Below, one piece after another: positions 26,858 to 36,432 of a stretch of 64,000 bases of DNA. How positions within the stretch are numbered: position 1 is the first letter of the stretch; each line of letters starts with the position of its first letter. Origin of the DNA: Pseudomonadota bacterium (lineage in GTDB: Bacteria > Desulfobacterota > Binatia > Binatales > Binataceae); contig JAJPKA010000020.1 of NCBI GenBank assembly GCA_021323945.1, forward strand, positions 496,001 to 560,000, read 5' to 3'. The notes beneath the pieces are model-generated. The model did not search any database, was not told the DNA's origin, and saw only the letters and a program-made list of their open reading frames with translations. The translations under genes and the position numbers were made by a program.

Positions 26858-27182
26858 TTGTTAGGTGTGGAGAGCCCGGGCGCCCATAGTCGCTGGCGCC
26901 GCGGTCGATTCAGTACGAACCGCTTCGGAGTGTGACGAACGCCAGGCAGTGCGGCGTAAGTTCCAGATGCCAACGAGCCCGATCACTATGTGCTCGCCAC
27001 GCTACGACCCTTCACGACACATCAGCTATTGCATCAGACCTGAATACGATCGTGAAATGGACAATGCTTGCCCAGGCTACTTGGTTCATGCGACTCATTG
27101 ACCCTCTGGCCTGAAGCCACGGGCCGTGGAACCGCGCGTTTGTTTTTGAAGCAACTTACGGATTCGATCAGCATCTCCGAAA
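26858..27182. other. Intergenic region upstream of the KimA-like transporter
   Basis: About 325 bases without a supported gene. CCACGG-G-CCGTGG palindrome at 27117-27129, followed by TTTGTTTTT about 10 bases later. No ydaO-type c-di-AMP riboswitch pattern was recognised, although KimA genes in Firmicutes carry one. Confidence 0.4.
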
Positions 27183-29309
27183 ATGGAAACCGAGAGCAAT
27201 TCGCAGCATCCTACACGCCCGATTGGAAGGTCATCACCAACGCTCACAGAATCCCCAGCGGCTGCCGCGAAGCGCACCTTAACGGAGATCATCATCGGCC
27301 GCGCTCGTAACATCCGCGACCCGCAAGTCTTCCATAACATTTCTCTGATCGCATTCTTGGCGTGGGTGGGTCTGGGTTCGGACGGATTGAGCTCGTCCTG
27401 TTACGGCCCCGAGGAGGCCTTTCTGGCGTTAGGGCCACACCAGTACCTCGCGGTGTTTCTGGCGATGCTAACAGCCTTGACGGTGTTCATAATATCGGCC
27501 TCGTACTCACAAACCATCGACCAGTTTCCGTCGGGGGGCGGCGGCTATGTTGTGGCGTCGAAGTTGCTAGGGCCGACTCCGGGTTTGGTTTCGGGTTGTG
27601 CGCTAGTAGTCGACTATGTGCTGACCATTTCGATCTCAATTGCGAGCGGTGCCGATGCAATTTTCAGCTTTCTGCCAACTCAATGGTCTGAGGCGAAATT
27701 CTGGGTTTGTATCGTGGTGGTGCTATTGCTGGTCGGCATGAATCTGCGGGGCGTCAAAGAGTCCGTCCTGACGTTGCTGCCTATCTTTCTGACCTTTGTC
27801 GTAATGCATGTTTGGCTGATTAGCTACGCGATCGTAGAGCGTGCGCCACAACTGCCACAGGTCGTGCACGAAGCCATTTTGCAAGCGCATCGCGAAAGTA
27901 AAAGTATAGGATTTTTCGCGTTAGCGATTATCTTCCTGCGCTCCTACAGCCTTGGCGGCGGCACCTACACAGGAATCGAAGCCACGAGCAACGGACTGCC
28001 CATCCTGCGTGAACCGCGCGCAGCTACGGGCAAGCGCACGATGCTCTATATGGCAGTGTCACTGGCATTTGTCGCGGGCGGGATTCTCTTCGGTTACATG
28101 ATCTTCAACGTCGGGCCGGAGACCGGCAAGACCCTTAATGCGGTGCTGTTCGACAAGATGTCGGCTGGTTGGAAGCTCTTTGGATTAAATGTGGGCACAC
28201 CGATTGTCACCTTCACTCTCATCACTGAAGGTGCCCTGTTATTCGTTGCGGCGCAAACTGGTTTCGTCGACGGCCCTCGCGTGCTCGCATCAATGGCCCA
28301 TGATCGCTGGCTTCCGCGGCGCTTTTCCAATCTAAGCGGTAGACTGGTTACCCAGGACGGTGTGTTAGCCATGGGCTTGGCCGCGGTTGCGACGCTGGTA
28401 GGCACGCACGCCAATGTTCACATGTTGGTCGTTCTGTACGCGATCAATGTTTTTATTACCTTCACCCTTTCACAGCTTGGGATGACGGTTCATTGGTGGC
28501 AGACGCGGACCCAGGAACGGCATTGGATCCGAAAACTTGCGGTCAACGGCATTGGCTGCACCTTTACAGCTCTGATTCTAATCGTGACGACTACTTTGAA
28601 ATTTTATGAGGGGGGATGGGTCACCGTCCTTATGACGGGGGGACTTGTGTTGGTATGCTATTTGGTCAGGAAGCATTACGAGGCCGTCAGCAGGGCAGTC
28701 CAGCAGCTCGAGGCCGACATCCTGCCTGAGATCTATGCAGCGGTCGAAAAGCCGCCGCCGGAGCGTGATCCGCTTGCTCCGACGGCGGTGGTACTGGCCA
28801 ATGGGTTTAATGGGCTTGGACTCGCTACCTTGACTGCCATCCCCCGTCTCTTTGACGGACAATTCCGCAATATTGTTTTTATCGGCGTGGGCGAGGTTGA
28901 CTCGGCGTTACTCAAAGGACCTGAGGAAGTGAAAGCGCTTGAGCAGAGCGTCGCCGACGATCTGCTCGAATATTGCCGGCTCGCAGCCGACCTAGGCTTT
29001 CATTCCGAACTACGCTGCACGATTGGGCCTGACGTGGTGCTGGAGCTGCGGCGACTTGCGCTGGAAGTAGCCAAAGAATTCCCCAATTGCGTTTTCTTTG
29101 CCGGCAAGCTCGTCTTTACGGATGAGGCCGACGGCTTCATCAGCCGCTTTCTCCACAACCACACCGCCCTGGAACTTCAGAACTGGCTTCAGGTTCATGG
29201 CTACAGTCTGGTGATTCTGCCCGTACGTGTGTCCACCTCCCGGCCCGCTACACCACCCCCACATACAGAATCTGCCCGGGTTGCGGAGATGGAAGCTGCG
29301 CACAACTAG
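27183..29309 (+). CDS. APC-superfamily transporter, KimA-like (probable K+ uptake)
   Basis: 708 residues: basic N-terminal tail, about 12 hydrophobic segments (residues ~50-505), then a ~200-residue cytoplasmic domain. GLGSDGLSSSCYGPEEAFLALG in the first transmembrane region matches the KUP/KimA-type potassium transporters rather than classical amino-acid permeases. The C-terminal domain (VVLANGFNGLGLATLTAIPRLF onward) resembles the universal-stress-like fold in this group. It converges on the kdp regulatory genes with a 4-base gap, which supports a potassium role. An amino-acid substrate remains possible. Confidence 0.75.
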   Translation: METESNSQHPTRPIGRSSPTLTESPAAAAKRTLTEIIIGRARNIRDPQVFHNISLIAFLAWVGLGSDGLSSSCYGPEEAFLALGPHQYLAVFLAMLTALTVFIISASYSQTIDQFPSGGGGYVVASKLLGPTPGLVSGCALVVDYVLTISISIASGADAIFSFLPTQWSEAKFWVCIVVVLLLVGMNLRGVKESVLTLLPIFLTFVVMHVWLISYAIVERAPQLPQVVHEAILQAHRESKSIGFFALAIIFLRSYSLGGGTYTGIEATSNGLPILREPRAATGKRTMLYMAVSLAFVAGGILFGYMIFNVGPETGKTLNAVLFDKMSAGWKLFGLNVGTPIVTFTLITEGALLFVAAQTGFVDGPRVLASMAHDRWLPRRFSNLSGRLVTQDGVLAMGLAAVATLVGTHANVHMLVVLYAINVFITFTLSQLGMTVHWWQTRTQERHWIRKLAVNGIGCTFTALILIVTTTLKFYEGGWVTVLMTGGLVLVCYLVRKHYEAVSRAVQQLEADILPEIYAAVEKPPPERDPLAPTAVVLANGFNGLGLATLTAIPRLFDGQFRNIVFIGVGEVDSALLKGPEEVKALEQSVADDLLEYCRLAADLGFHSELRCTIGPDVVLELRRLALEVAKEFPNCVFFAGKLVFTDEADGFISRFLHNHTALELQNWLQVHGYSLVILPVRVSTSRPATPPPHTESARVAEMEAAHN

Positions 29310-29313
29310 TAGG

Positions 29314-30645
29314 TTATTCAATCTTATAACGCTTGCGCTTGCGCCACAAAGTCGAGACATTGATCCCGAGGGTCTGTGCCGCGTCCTCAAGCGTGGCTGA
29401 TTCCGCCAGTACTCGGATGATGAGCTCGCGTTCCATGTCTTCGATATTGCGCGGACCGGAAGGTACGGCTGTTTCGGCCGACTGTCGAAAGAGATTGTCC
29501 GGCAGATGATCAGGGAGAATTGTGTCGCCGCCGGCCAACACCACGGCGCGCTCGATCGCGTTGCGCAATTCGCGCACGTTGCCGGGCCAGCTATAGGAGT
29601 GCAATATGGCTTCCACCTCGGTGGAGAAATGCAGTCCCGTACGGTGATTGCGTAGCCCTTCAATTTGTAGCATGCGCTGGGCCAGCGGCAGAATGTCCTC
29701 ACGCCGTTCGCGCAAGGGTGGCACTCGAAGCGTAATCACATTGAGCCTGTAGAAGAGATCTTCGCGGAAATGGCGAGCCGCGACCTCTGCCGCCAGGTCA
29801 CGATTCGAAGCAGCGATCAGGCGAGTGTTTACGCGGATCGTCTGAATGCCTCCGACCCGTTCGAAGCTTTGTTCCTGGACGAAACGCAGAAACTTGGTCT
29901 GTAGGGCCGGGCTTAGATCGCCGATCTCGTCGAGAAATACCGTACCGCCATGGGCGGCCTCGAGACGGCCGGGTTTGTTCTTGACAGCCCCGGTAAAAGC
30001 GCCCCGCACATGGCCGAACAGTTCGCTTTCCAGCAAATGTTCTGAAAGCGTCGTGCAATTGACAACTATGAAAGGATGATTGCTCCGCGGGCTCCACTGG
30101 TGAATCTGGCGCGCCAGCACGTTTTTGCCGGTGCCGCTCTCGCCGGTCAGCAATATGGTTGCCTCGCTGCGGGCGGCTTGTCGTGCAGTTTCGAGCAGGC
30201 GTTGCATCACGCTGCTGCGCGAATCCAACAATGGTCGTTCTTCCAAAGTATCGCGCAGCAATCGGTTTTCGGCGCGTAGCTTCTGCACCTCCAGCGCGCG
30301 GCTCACGACGTGCTCAATTTGCTCGAGCGAAAAAGGCTTGGTTAAATAATCGTAGGCGCCCGCCTTCATCGCCTCTACCGCGTTCTCAATAGTGCCATAC
30401 GCGGTCATCAGGATGACGGGTATTTCGGGCGTTTGATGTTTGATGCGCCGGAGCAATTCAAGGCCGTTTACCTCCGCCAGCTTGTAGTCAGTGAGCACCA
30501 GGTCAAACCTGGGGTCTTCCATCAGCAGATCGAGCGCTTGCCTGGCGGTCTCAGCCGTTTTGACCGAATGTCCGCAGTTTTCCAGGAATCTGGCCAAATG
30601 CACTCGAATGTTTCGTTCGTCGTCAACAACCAGGAGACTTGCCAT
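29314..30645 (-). CDS. NtrC-family sigma-54 response regulator of the kdp locus
   Basis: 443 residues: receiver domain (phospho-acceptor D53 in LVLTDYKL), sigma-54 AAA+ domain with Walker A GESGTGKN and the sigma-54 contact loop GAFTGA, and a Fis-type helix-turn-helix at the end ([24 protein letters not shown]). ATG at 30645 lies inside the end of the kinase gene (23-base overlap), so the two are translationally coupled; the frame is open further upstream but only antisense-like. It sits where KdpE (an OmpR-type regulator) normally is. Confidence 0.92.
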   Translation of the reverse strand: MASLLVVDDERNIRVHLARFLENCGHSVKTAETARQALDLLMEDPRFDLVLTDYKLAEVNGLELLRRIKHQTPEIPVILMTAYGTIENAVEAMKAGAYDYLTKPFSLEQIEHVVSRALEVQKLRAENRLLRDTLEERPLLDSRSSVMQRLLETARQAARSEATILLTGESGTGKNVLARQIHQWSPRSNHPFIVVNCTTLSEHLLESELFGHVRGAFTGAVKNKPGRLEAAHGGTVFLDEIGDLSPALQTKFLRFVQEQSFERVGGIQTIRVNTRLIAASNRDLAAEVAARHFREDLFYRLNVITLRVPPLRERREDILPLAQRMLQIEGLRNHRTGLHFSTEVEAILHSYSWPGNVRELRNAIERAVVLAGGDTILPDHLPDNLFRQSAETAVPSGPRNIEDMERELIIRVLAESATLEDAAQTLGINVSTLWRKRKRYKIE

Positions 30646-32431
30646 CGAGTTTGCCCTCAGGCGATGCGGGTAACTCCACCGTAAACGTTGTGCCCAGCCC
30701 TGCCTGACTATCGACGAAAATGCGGCCGCCGTGTGCATCGACGATCTCTTTGACAATCGCCAGGCCAAGTCCGGCGGAGCCCGGCTCGGAGCCATTAACC
30801 CGCCATTGAGCGAAGCGTTCGAACAACCGGTCACGCAGCTCGGTAGGTATCCCTGGACCGGTGTCGCTTACGCAAAGACGAACGCCGCTGCTGGTGTTGT
30901 TCAACGAAACCGAAATCGCGCCGCCGGCGGGAGTATACCGAAGCGCATTCGCTATCAGATTCGACATCACCCAGGAGAGTTTCAATGGGTCGCCCCGGAT
31001 CCGCGAGCTGAGCGGTTCAAACTTTCCGGTAAGACTCACGTGCTTTTGCTCCGCTTGTCGCGCAAATCCTTTGATCACTGCTTGCACCATCTCCGGAAGA
31101 TCCACTGGCACCCGTTGGACAGTAATGGCGGCGCCCCGGCCACGCGCCAATTCCATTAGATCGCCGGCCAGGCGGCGCATGCGAGTTACGTCATCCTGGA
31201 TGGAGGTGAGAAGCTCGCGCTGTTCAGGCTTGAGGTCAGGATTACGCAGCAACAGCTCGACGCAGAATCCCAGTGAGGTCAATGGAGTATTCAACTCGTG
31301 CGATAAAGTGGCGACCAGGTTGGTTCGCGCGCGCTCCTGATCACGCAGATAGGTAATGTCCTGAAGAATCAGAATAGTGCCGAAAGAGCCCCCGTTGCCC
31401 TCTCGCAACGGCACTGCCTTAAGCAAATAAGTATGAGCGCGACCCCGCACATGCAGCTCCACCTCGACACGTTGTGAATCGGTGTTGCGCGATGTACGGT
31501 GCAAGGCGGAGCGTATCCGCGCGTAATGAGGAGAGTTGCTGTCGAGATCGTCAAATGAGCTGCCGAGAGCGTCTTCGCGCTCGATTCCGAGGATAATGCC
31601 GGCAACTTCGTTCATGTGCGTGACTATGCCGTCGGGGTCGATCAGCACGACACCGTCTTCGAGACTTTCGATAATCGCTTCCGTTTTACTTTTTTCGTAA
31701 ATGAGCCGGTCGACATTCAGTCGCTCGAACTGTTCAAGACGGTCGGCCATGCGGTTGAACTCTGATGCCACCGCCTGCAGCTCAGCCAGCGGCTGATTGC
31801 CAATCCTGGCCGATGGGCCCTGCAAACTATAGCTACGGAGGTGACCGGCCAACTCCTCGAGCGGGCGAGACAGCTTCGATCCAAGGGTCTCGGCGAGAAT
31901 AGTGCCGAACAGCAACAGCAGTAGCAGTCCGGCCGTCAATTCGCGTGCAAGCCGACTACTGATTTGTGTTGAACGGCTGTCCGCCCGAAACATCGCCGTC
32001 TGGTTAATGGCAATGAGTTCATCGAGTTGGCGGTGGAGTTCATCGAATTGCTGGCGGCTGGGAGGGTGAGTACCGGAGGTCAGCTCGTTAAATATCTGCA
32101 GCCCGCGCCGTTGGATATCGACTGCCAGTTCACCTTCGCCCTTCTCGGTGATATCTCCGAGTTCTACATTGATCCAATGAGTAAACTCTCCTCGCTCGAT
32201 AGGTAGCGTCGTCTTTAAATTGCCGGTCATCAGCGCGAGCTGCACCTTATAGAGCGCGGTGTGCATGTGCTGCGCGGCTTCTATGCTGACGTAATTACGG
32301 TAAAGTGTCGCTCGAACCGCACGGCCCAAGCTGTAGACTGTCGGAATGGCGACAACGCCAAAGGCCAGCGCTATCGCCAGCATCCCAAGGGTGCCCCAAC
32401 GAATACGAGAACGCAGCGACCGTGGTTTCAT
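30623..32431 (-). CDS. Membrane sensor histidine kinase (HAMP-PAS-HisKA-HATPase)
   Basis: 602 residues from the ATG at 32431 (the frame is open to 32539). TM1 13-34, a ~130-residue helical extracytoplasmic region, TM2 ~165-184, HAMP, PAS (AIIESLEDGVVLIDPDGIVTHMNEVAG), HisKA with H378 in LSHELNTPLTS, and HATPase with NLIANALRYTP, DTGPGIP and SAGLGLAIVKEIV. The architecture differs from KdpD, which has four clustered TM helices and no PAS. It lies directly after a detached KdpD sensor domain (50 bases) and overlaps the response-regulator gene. Confidence 0.92.
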   Translation of the reverse strand: MKPRSLRSRIRWGTLGMLAIALAFGVVAIPTVYSLGRAVRATLYRNYVSIEAAQHMHTALYKVQLALMTGNLKTTLPIERGEFTHWINVELGDITEKGEGELAVDIQRRGLQIFNELTSGTHPPSRQQFDELHRQLDELIAINQTAMFRADSRSTQISSRLARELTAGLLLLLLFGTILAETLGSKLSRPLEELAGHLRSYSLQGPSARIGNQPLAELQAVASEFNRMADRLEQFERLNVDRLIYEKSKTEAIIESLEDGVVLIDPDGIVTHMNEVAGIILGIEREDALGSSFDDLDSNSPHYARIRSALHRTSRNTDSQRVEVELHVRGRAHTYLLKAVPLREGNGGSFGTILILQDITYLRDQERARTNLVATLSHELNTPLTSLGFCVELLLRNPDLKPEQRELLTSIQDDVTRMRRLAGDLMELARGRGAAITVQRVPVDLPEMVQAVIKGFARQAEQKHVSLTGKFEPLSSRIRGDPLKLSWVMSNLIANALRYTPAGGAISVSLNNTSSGVRLCVSDTGPGIPTELRDRLFERFAQWRVNGSEPGSAGLGLAIVKEIVDAHGGRIFVDSQAGLGTTFTVELPASPEGKLDGKSPGC

Positions 32432-32480
32432 CAACGCCCCGCGAATTTTGACTATCCAGCTGCGCGCTATTCGAGTACGT

Positions 32481-33659
32481 CTAAAGTAGCTCTTTGGGAT
32501 TCTTGCCACCGCTTCTATCGCATTGACTGACCAGTTCAATATCGATATCTGTGGCAGCCGCGATCAATTGCTGGCTGACTGAGCCGTGCCAGAGGCGATG
32601 CCACCAGCTCGAATTGGTGCGGCCGATAATCATCCGCGTCACATTATGTTCGCGTGCAAATTCGATTAATGCTTTGACGACGTCGGGACTTTTGAGCCAC
32701 ACGGTCTCGGCCCCCAGGTCAGCAGCCAGATTTATATTATCAAGAAGCCTGCGGAAATCTGCTGTGCTGATCTTCTGGACAGATTCAGCCGGCGTTTCGA
32801 CATGAACCGCGTACCACTCAGCGTTCAGGCGGTTGGCGCTCCGCGCCGCTTTGCGCAGCAATTCATCGCTCCCGTTCGGATTCGAGGACAGGCACACCAT
32901 AAGGCGTTCGCCTACTGCCGTACGCCGGCCTCGCTCGCGCTTGCGCAGCTCCATTTCAGCGCGGGTCCGGCCGGCACTGCGAGCAACTTCGCGCAGGGCC
33001 AGTTCGCGCAGCGCCGCGAGGTTGGCAGGTTTGAAAAAGTTCTTGAGGGCATGCTCGACTTGATTAGTCGGGTAGATCTTCCCTTCCCGCAGGCGCTGGC
33101 GAAGTTCTTCGACCGAAACGTCCACTGTCACAATCTGATCAGCGCGTTCGAGAAAGGTGTCGGGGACGGTCTCGCGAACCTCCACGCCAGTCATCCGACG
33201 TACCAACTGATTAAGGCTTTCCAGATGCTGGATGTTGACGGCCGTAATGACATTTATGCCGCTGGCGATGAGTTCGTCGACGTCCTGGTAACGTTTGCTA
33301 TGGCGGGAGCCGGGTGCGTTGCTGTGTGCCAGTTCGTCCACAATAGCGAATTCGGGTTTGCGAGCCAGTATTCCCTCCAAGTCCATTTCACGTAGAACGA
33401 TCCCGCGATACGTAACTTCGCGCAAAGGGACCACTTCCAGGCCAACAACTAGCGACGCGGTTTCCGCTCGGCCATGCGTCTCGATGAATCCGAGTACAAC
33501 GTCACGGCCGTCCGCTCGCAACCGGTGCGCCTCTTCGAGCATGCGGTAGGTTTTGCCGACGCCGGCGGCGCTACCCAAATAAACCTTCAAGGTCCCCTTT
33601 TTGTTGCGTGGGACGAGGTCGAGGAAAGACTCAGGATCGGGACGATCCTCGTCGTTCAT
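32481..33659 (-). CDS. kdpD: Stand-alone KdpD sensor domain (KdpD N-terminal + Usp)
   Basis: 392 residues matching the cytoplasmic N-terminal half of KdpD and ending where its transmembrane part would begin. KdpD domain: GSAAGVGKTYRMLEEAH (Walker A), GFIETHGRAET, VDELAHSNAPGSRHSKRYQDV; Usp domain: RLMVCLSSNPNGSDELLRKAARSANRLNAEWYAVHVETP. There is no histidine-kinase region; the adjoining kinase gene probably supplies it. The SxS/FTAxY residues linked to c-di-AMP binding in Staphylococcus KdpD are not seen. 116 bases downstream of kdpC, preceded by a short direct repeat. Confidence 0.92.
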   Translation of the reverse strand: MNDEDRPDPESFLDLVPRNKKGTLKVYLGSAAGVGKTYRMLEEAHRLRADGRDVVLGFIETHGRAETASLVVGLEVVPLREVTYRGIVLREMDLEGILARKPEFAIVDELAHSNAPGSRHSKRYQDVDELIASGINVITAVNIQHLESLNQLVRRMTGVEVRETVPDTFLERADQIVTVDVSVEELRQRLREGKIYPTNQVEHALKNFFKPANLAALRELALREVARSAGRTRAEMELRKRERGRRTAVGERLMVCLSSNPNGSDELLRKAARSANRLNAEWYAVHVETPAESVQKISTADFRRLLDNINLAADLGAETVWLKSPDVVKALIEFAREHNVTRMIIGRTNSSWWHRLWHGSVSQQLIAAATDIDIELVSQCDRSGGKNPKELL

Positions 33660-33662
33660 AGT

Positions 33663-33695
33663 ATTATCGCGGCCATAATATCATCGCGGCTCATA
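33663..33695. repeat. Pair of imperfect direct repeats upstream of kdpD
   Basis: ATTATCGCGGCCATA (33663-33677) and ATCATCGCGGCTCATA (33680-33695) lie just upstream of the kdpD start codon on the minus strand, in the only sizeable gap of the kdp operon. They could be protein-binding sites or reduce readthrough; effect unknown. Confidence 0.4.
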
Positions 33696-33775
33696 CGACA
33701 TTCGATCGTCAATTGCCGGTTGGATGTTACGCCACCAAGCGAAGCCAACTCGCCCCGATCTTCGATTTAGTTTAT

Positions 33776-34372
33776 TCACCTGAAGGCTTTGGAGCTGCTA
33801 TTCGATGCCAGGTCATCAAGTGCGAGATTAAGCTCGAGGACGTTGACTCGGGGTTCGCCCAGCAAACCGAGCATCCGCCCCCTGGTATAGCTGGCTACGA
33901 GCGACCGTACGGTACTTTCGGCGAGGCCGCGCGCACGAGCAACGCGCGGCACCTGGGCTTCGGCCGCGGCAGGCGTAATCTCCGGATCGAGTCCGCTCGC
34001 CGAGGCTGTGACCATGTCGACTGGAATTGCGCCATGACCAATGCCGGGCTCATGTTCACGCAAGGCGCTGGCCCGCGAACGTACAGCCTCAATTAGCCGT
34101 TTGTTAGTCGGGCCCAGATTAGAGCCGCCCGAGCCTGCGGCATCATAGCCTGTTGCACCCGCAGCCGAGGGGCGTGGATGAAAATAGCGCGCCGAGGCAA
34201 AATTCTGTCCGATCAGTAACGAGCCTATGACATGCCCATTGCGCCAGACCAGAGTTCCCTCAGCCTGCCTGGGGAACAAGAGATGGGCGAGCCCCACCAA
34301 CGCGACCGGGTACGCAATACCGGTCAAGATGGTGAGCACAAGAGTCATACGGATGGCGGTCCAGGACCTCAT
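33776..34372 (-). CDS. kdpC: K+-transporting ATPase subunit C
   Basis: 198 residues: single N-terminal TM segment (VLTILTGIAYPVALVGLAHLLF), then the periplasmic KdpC domain with GSLLIGQNF, FHPRPSAAG..YDAAGSGGSNLGPTN, DMVTASASGLDPEITPAAA and VNVLELNLAL. KdpC stabilises the KdpFABC complex. ATG at 34372; 10 bases separate it from the kdpB stop. Confidence 0.95.
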   Translation of the reverse strand: MRSWTAIRMTLVLTILTGIAYPVALVGLAHLLFPRQAEGTLVWRNGHVIGSLLIGQNFASARYFHPRPSAAGATGYDAAGSGGSNLGPTNKRLIEAVRSRASALREHEPGIGHGAIPVDMVTASASGLDPEITPAAAEAQVPRVARARGLAESTVRSLVASYTRGRMLGLLGEPRVNVLELNLALDDLASNSSSKAFR

Positions 34373-34382
34373 TAGTCGATTC

Positions 34383-36416
34383 CTAGGCGAGATGCAGAGC
34401 GGCAACCACCAGATCGATTGCCTTGATACCGATGAACGGGATGATGACACCACCGAGGCCATAGACCAGCAGGTTGCGACGAAGGATAGCGGCGGCTCCG
34501 AGGGGGCGATATTGAACCCCACGCAACGCGAGCGGGATCAGGGCAATGATGATCAGAGCGTTGAAGATTACCGCCGACAGAATCGCGCTCTGAGGCGTCG
34601 CCAAGTGCATAACATTGAGCTCCTGCAGTTGCGGATAACTCAGCACAAACATCGCGGGAAGAATCGCAAAGTACTTTGCCACATCATTGGCGATGGAAAA
34701 GGTGGTAAGCGCTCCGCGCGTAATTAGCAGTTGTTTGCCGATTTCGACCACCTCGATGATCTTGGTGGGATTGGAATCCAGGTCCACCATATTGCCGGCC
34801 TCACGCGCGGCCTGGGTGCCTGCGTTCATCGCAATTCCCACGTCAGCCTGAGCCAGGGCTGGAGCATCGTTGGTGCCATCGCCGATCATCGCCACTAGCT
34901 TACCCTGAGCTTGCTCCTCACGTATCAGCTGTAACTTGGTTTCCGGGGTAGCCTCGGCCCGGAAATCGTCGACGCCCGATTCCGCGGCGATTGCGGCCGC
35001 AGTCAAGGGGTTGTCACCGGTAATCATGACTGTGCGCATACCCATTGCACGCAATCGGGCGAAACGTTCGCGGATGCCTGCTTTTATCACATCTTTAAGG
35101 TGAATCACGCCTAGTACACGTCCGCGGTCGGCGACCACCAGAGGTGTTCCCCCGCTGCGGGCAATACGTTCAACGATCGGACCCAGTTCGCTGGGAACCG
35201 TTCCACCGTTTTCCCGCACGAAGTTCATAATTTGATCGTAGGCACCCTTGCGGATCCTTCGATTATTGATATCGATCCCGCTCATGCGCGTTTGGGCCGT
35301 GAAAGGAACAAAGTGCGCCTCCGAGTGTGCCAGTTCGCGCCCACGCAGATTGAATTGATTCTTGGCGAGCACGACTATCGACCGGCCTTCCGGCGTCTCA
35401 TCGGCGAGCGAGGCGAGCTGAGCAGCGTCGGCCAGCTCTTCAGCGGTGGTTCCGTGCATTGGAATAAATTCCGTTGCCAGTCGATCACCGAGCGTTATGG
35501 TCCCGGTCTTGTCGAGCAACAGCGTGTCGATATCGCCCGCAGCTTCAACCGCGCGCCCCGACATTGCAAGCACGTTATGCTGCACTAGTCGATCCATTCC
35601 TGCGATGCCGATAGCCGACAATAAGCCACCGATGGTGGTGGGGATAAGACAGACCAGCAACGCAACCAGCACGGGCAGCGACAGCGCACTACCACCGTAG
35701 AGCGCAAGTGGATAAAGACTCACGCAGACCAACAGAAATATAATCGTGAGTCCGGCCAGCAAAATGCTCAGCGCAATTTCGTTGGGGGTTTTTTGCCGCT
35801 GGGCTCCTTCGACCAGTGCGATCATCCGATCCAGAAAAGTTTCGCCCGGATTCGCGGTAATACGAATTTTGATCCAGTCGGAAATGACAATGGTGCCGCC
35901 AGTCACCGCGCTCCGATCACCGCCGCTTTCACGAATGACCGGGGCGGATTCACCCGTAATTGCTGCTTCGTTAACCGAGGCAACCCCCTCGATTACTTCG
36001 CCATCACCCGGAATTATCTCGCCCGCCCGCACCAGGACAACGTCTCCGCGGCGCAGTGACGGAGCTGGAACTCTCACTTCCTGACCATCGCGCAGCAAAG
36101 TAGCTGGAGTTTCCGTGCGCGTTTTGCGCAGGTTTTCTGCCTGTGCCTTGCCGCGCCCCTCGGCCATTGCCTCAGCAAAATTGGCAAAGCCCACTGTAAA
36201 CCAGAGCCAAACCGCGATCTGTAACTCGAACAGGACCTGACTACCGCGCCCCGAGAGAAAGTCGCGCAACAGAATAAGACTGACCGCCGCCGCCGTTACC
36301 TCGACGACGAACATTACGGGGTTATGCGCTTGAAGCCTTGGGTCGAATTTGCCCAGCGAGTCAACCAGCGCTGTCCGCACGATTTTGCCTTCCCACAGCC
36401 GAACCGCTTTGGCCAT
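34383..36416 (-). CDS. kdpB: K+-transporting P-type ATPase subunit B
   Basis: 677-residue P-type ATPase, normal length. Phosphorylated Asp302 in [12 protein letters not shown] in the actuator domain, and [20 protein letters not shown] in the hinge are all present; TM helices flank as expected. It energises K+ uptake through KdpA at the inner membrane. 16 bases downstream of kdpA. Confidence 0.97.
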   Translation of the reverse strand: MAKAVRLWEGKIVRTALVDSLGKFDPRLQAHNPVMFVVEVTAAAVSLILLRDFLSGRGSQVLFELQIAVWLWFTVGFANFAEAMAEGRGKAQAENLRKTRTETPATLLRDGQEVRVPAPSLRRGDVVLVRAGEIIPGDGEVIEGVASVNEAAITGESAPVIRESGGDRSAVTGGTIVISDWIKIRITANPGETFLDRMIALVEGAQRQKTPNEIALSILLAGLTIIFLLVCVSLYPLALYGGSALSLPVLVALLVCLIPTTIGGLLSAIGIAGMDRLVQHNVLAMSGRAVEAAGDIDTLLLDKTGTITLGDRLATEFIPMHGTTAEELADAAQLASLADETPEGRSIVVLAKNQFNLRGRELAHSEAHFVPFTAQTRMSGIDINNRRIRKGAYDQIMNFVRENGGTVPSELGPIVERIARSGGTPLVVADRGRVLGVIHLKDVIKAGIRERFARLRAMGMRTVMITGDNPLTAAAIAAESGVDDFRAEATPETKLQLIREEQAQGKLVAMIGDGTNDAPALAQADVGIAMNAGTQAAREAGNMVDLDSNPTKIIEVVEIGKQLLITRGALTTFSIANDVAKYFAILPAMFVLSYPQLQELNVMHLATPQSAILSAVIFNALIIIALIPLALRGVQYRPLGAAAILRRNLLVYGLGGVIIPFIGIKAIDLVVAALHLA

Positions 36417-36432
36417 CGAAGATCAAACCCCA

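Noticed and set aside
26858-27182. ydaO-type c-di-AMP riboswitch upstream of the KimA-like gene
   Set aside because: No matching conserved stems or loops by eye; a covariance-model search would settle it.
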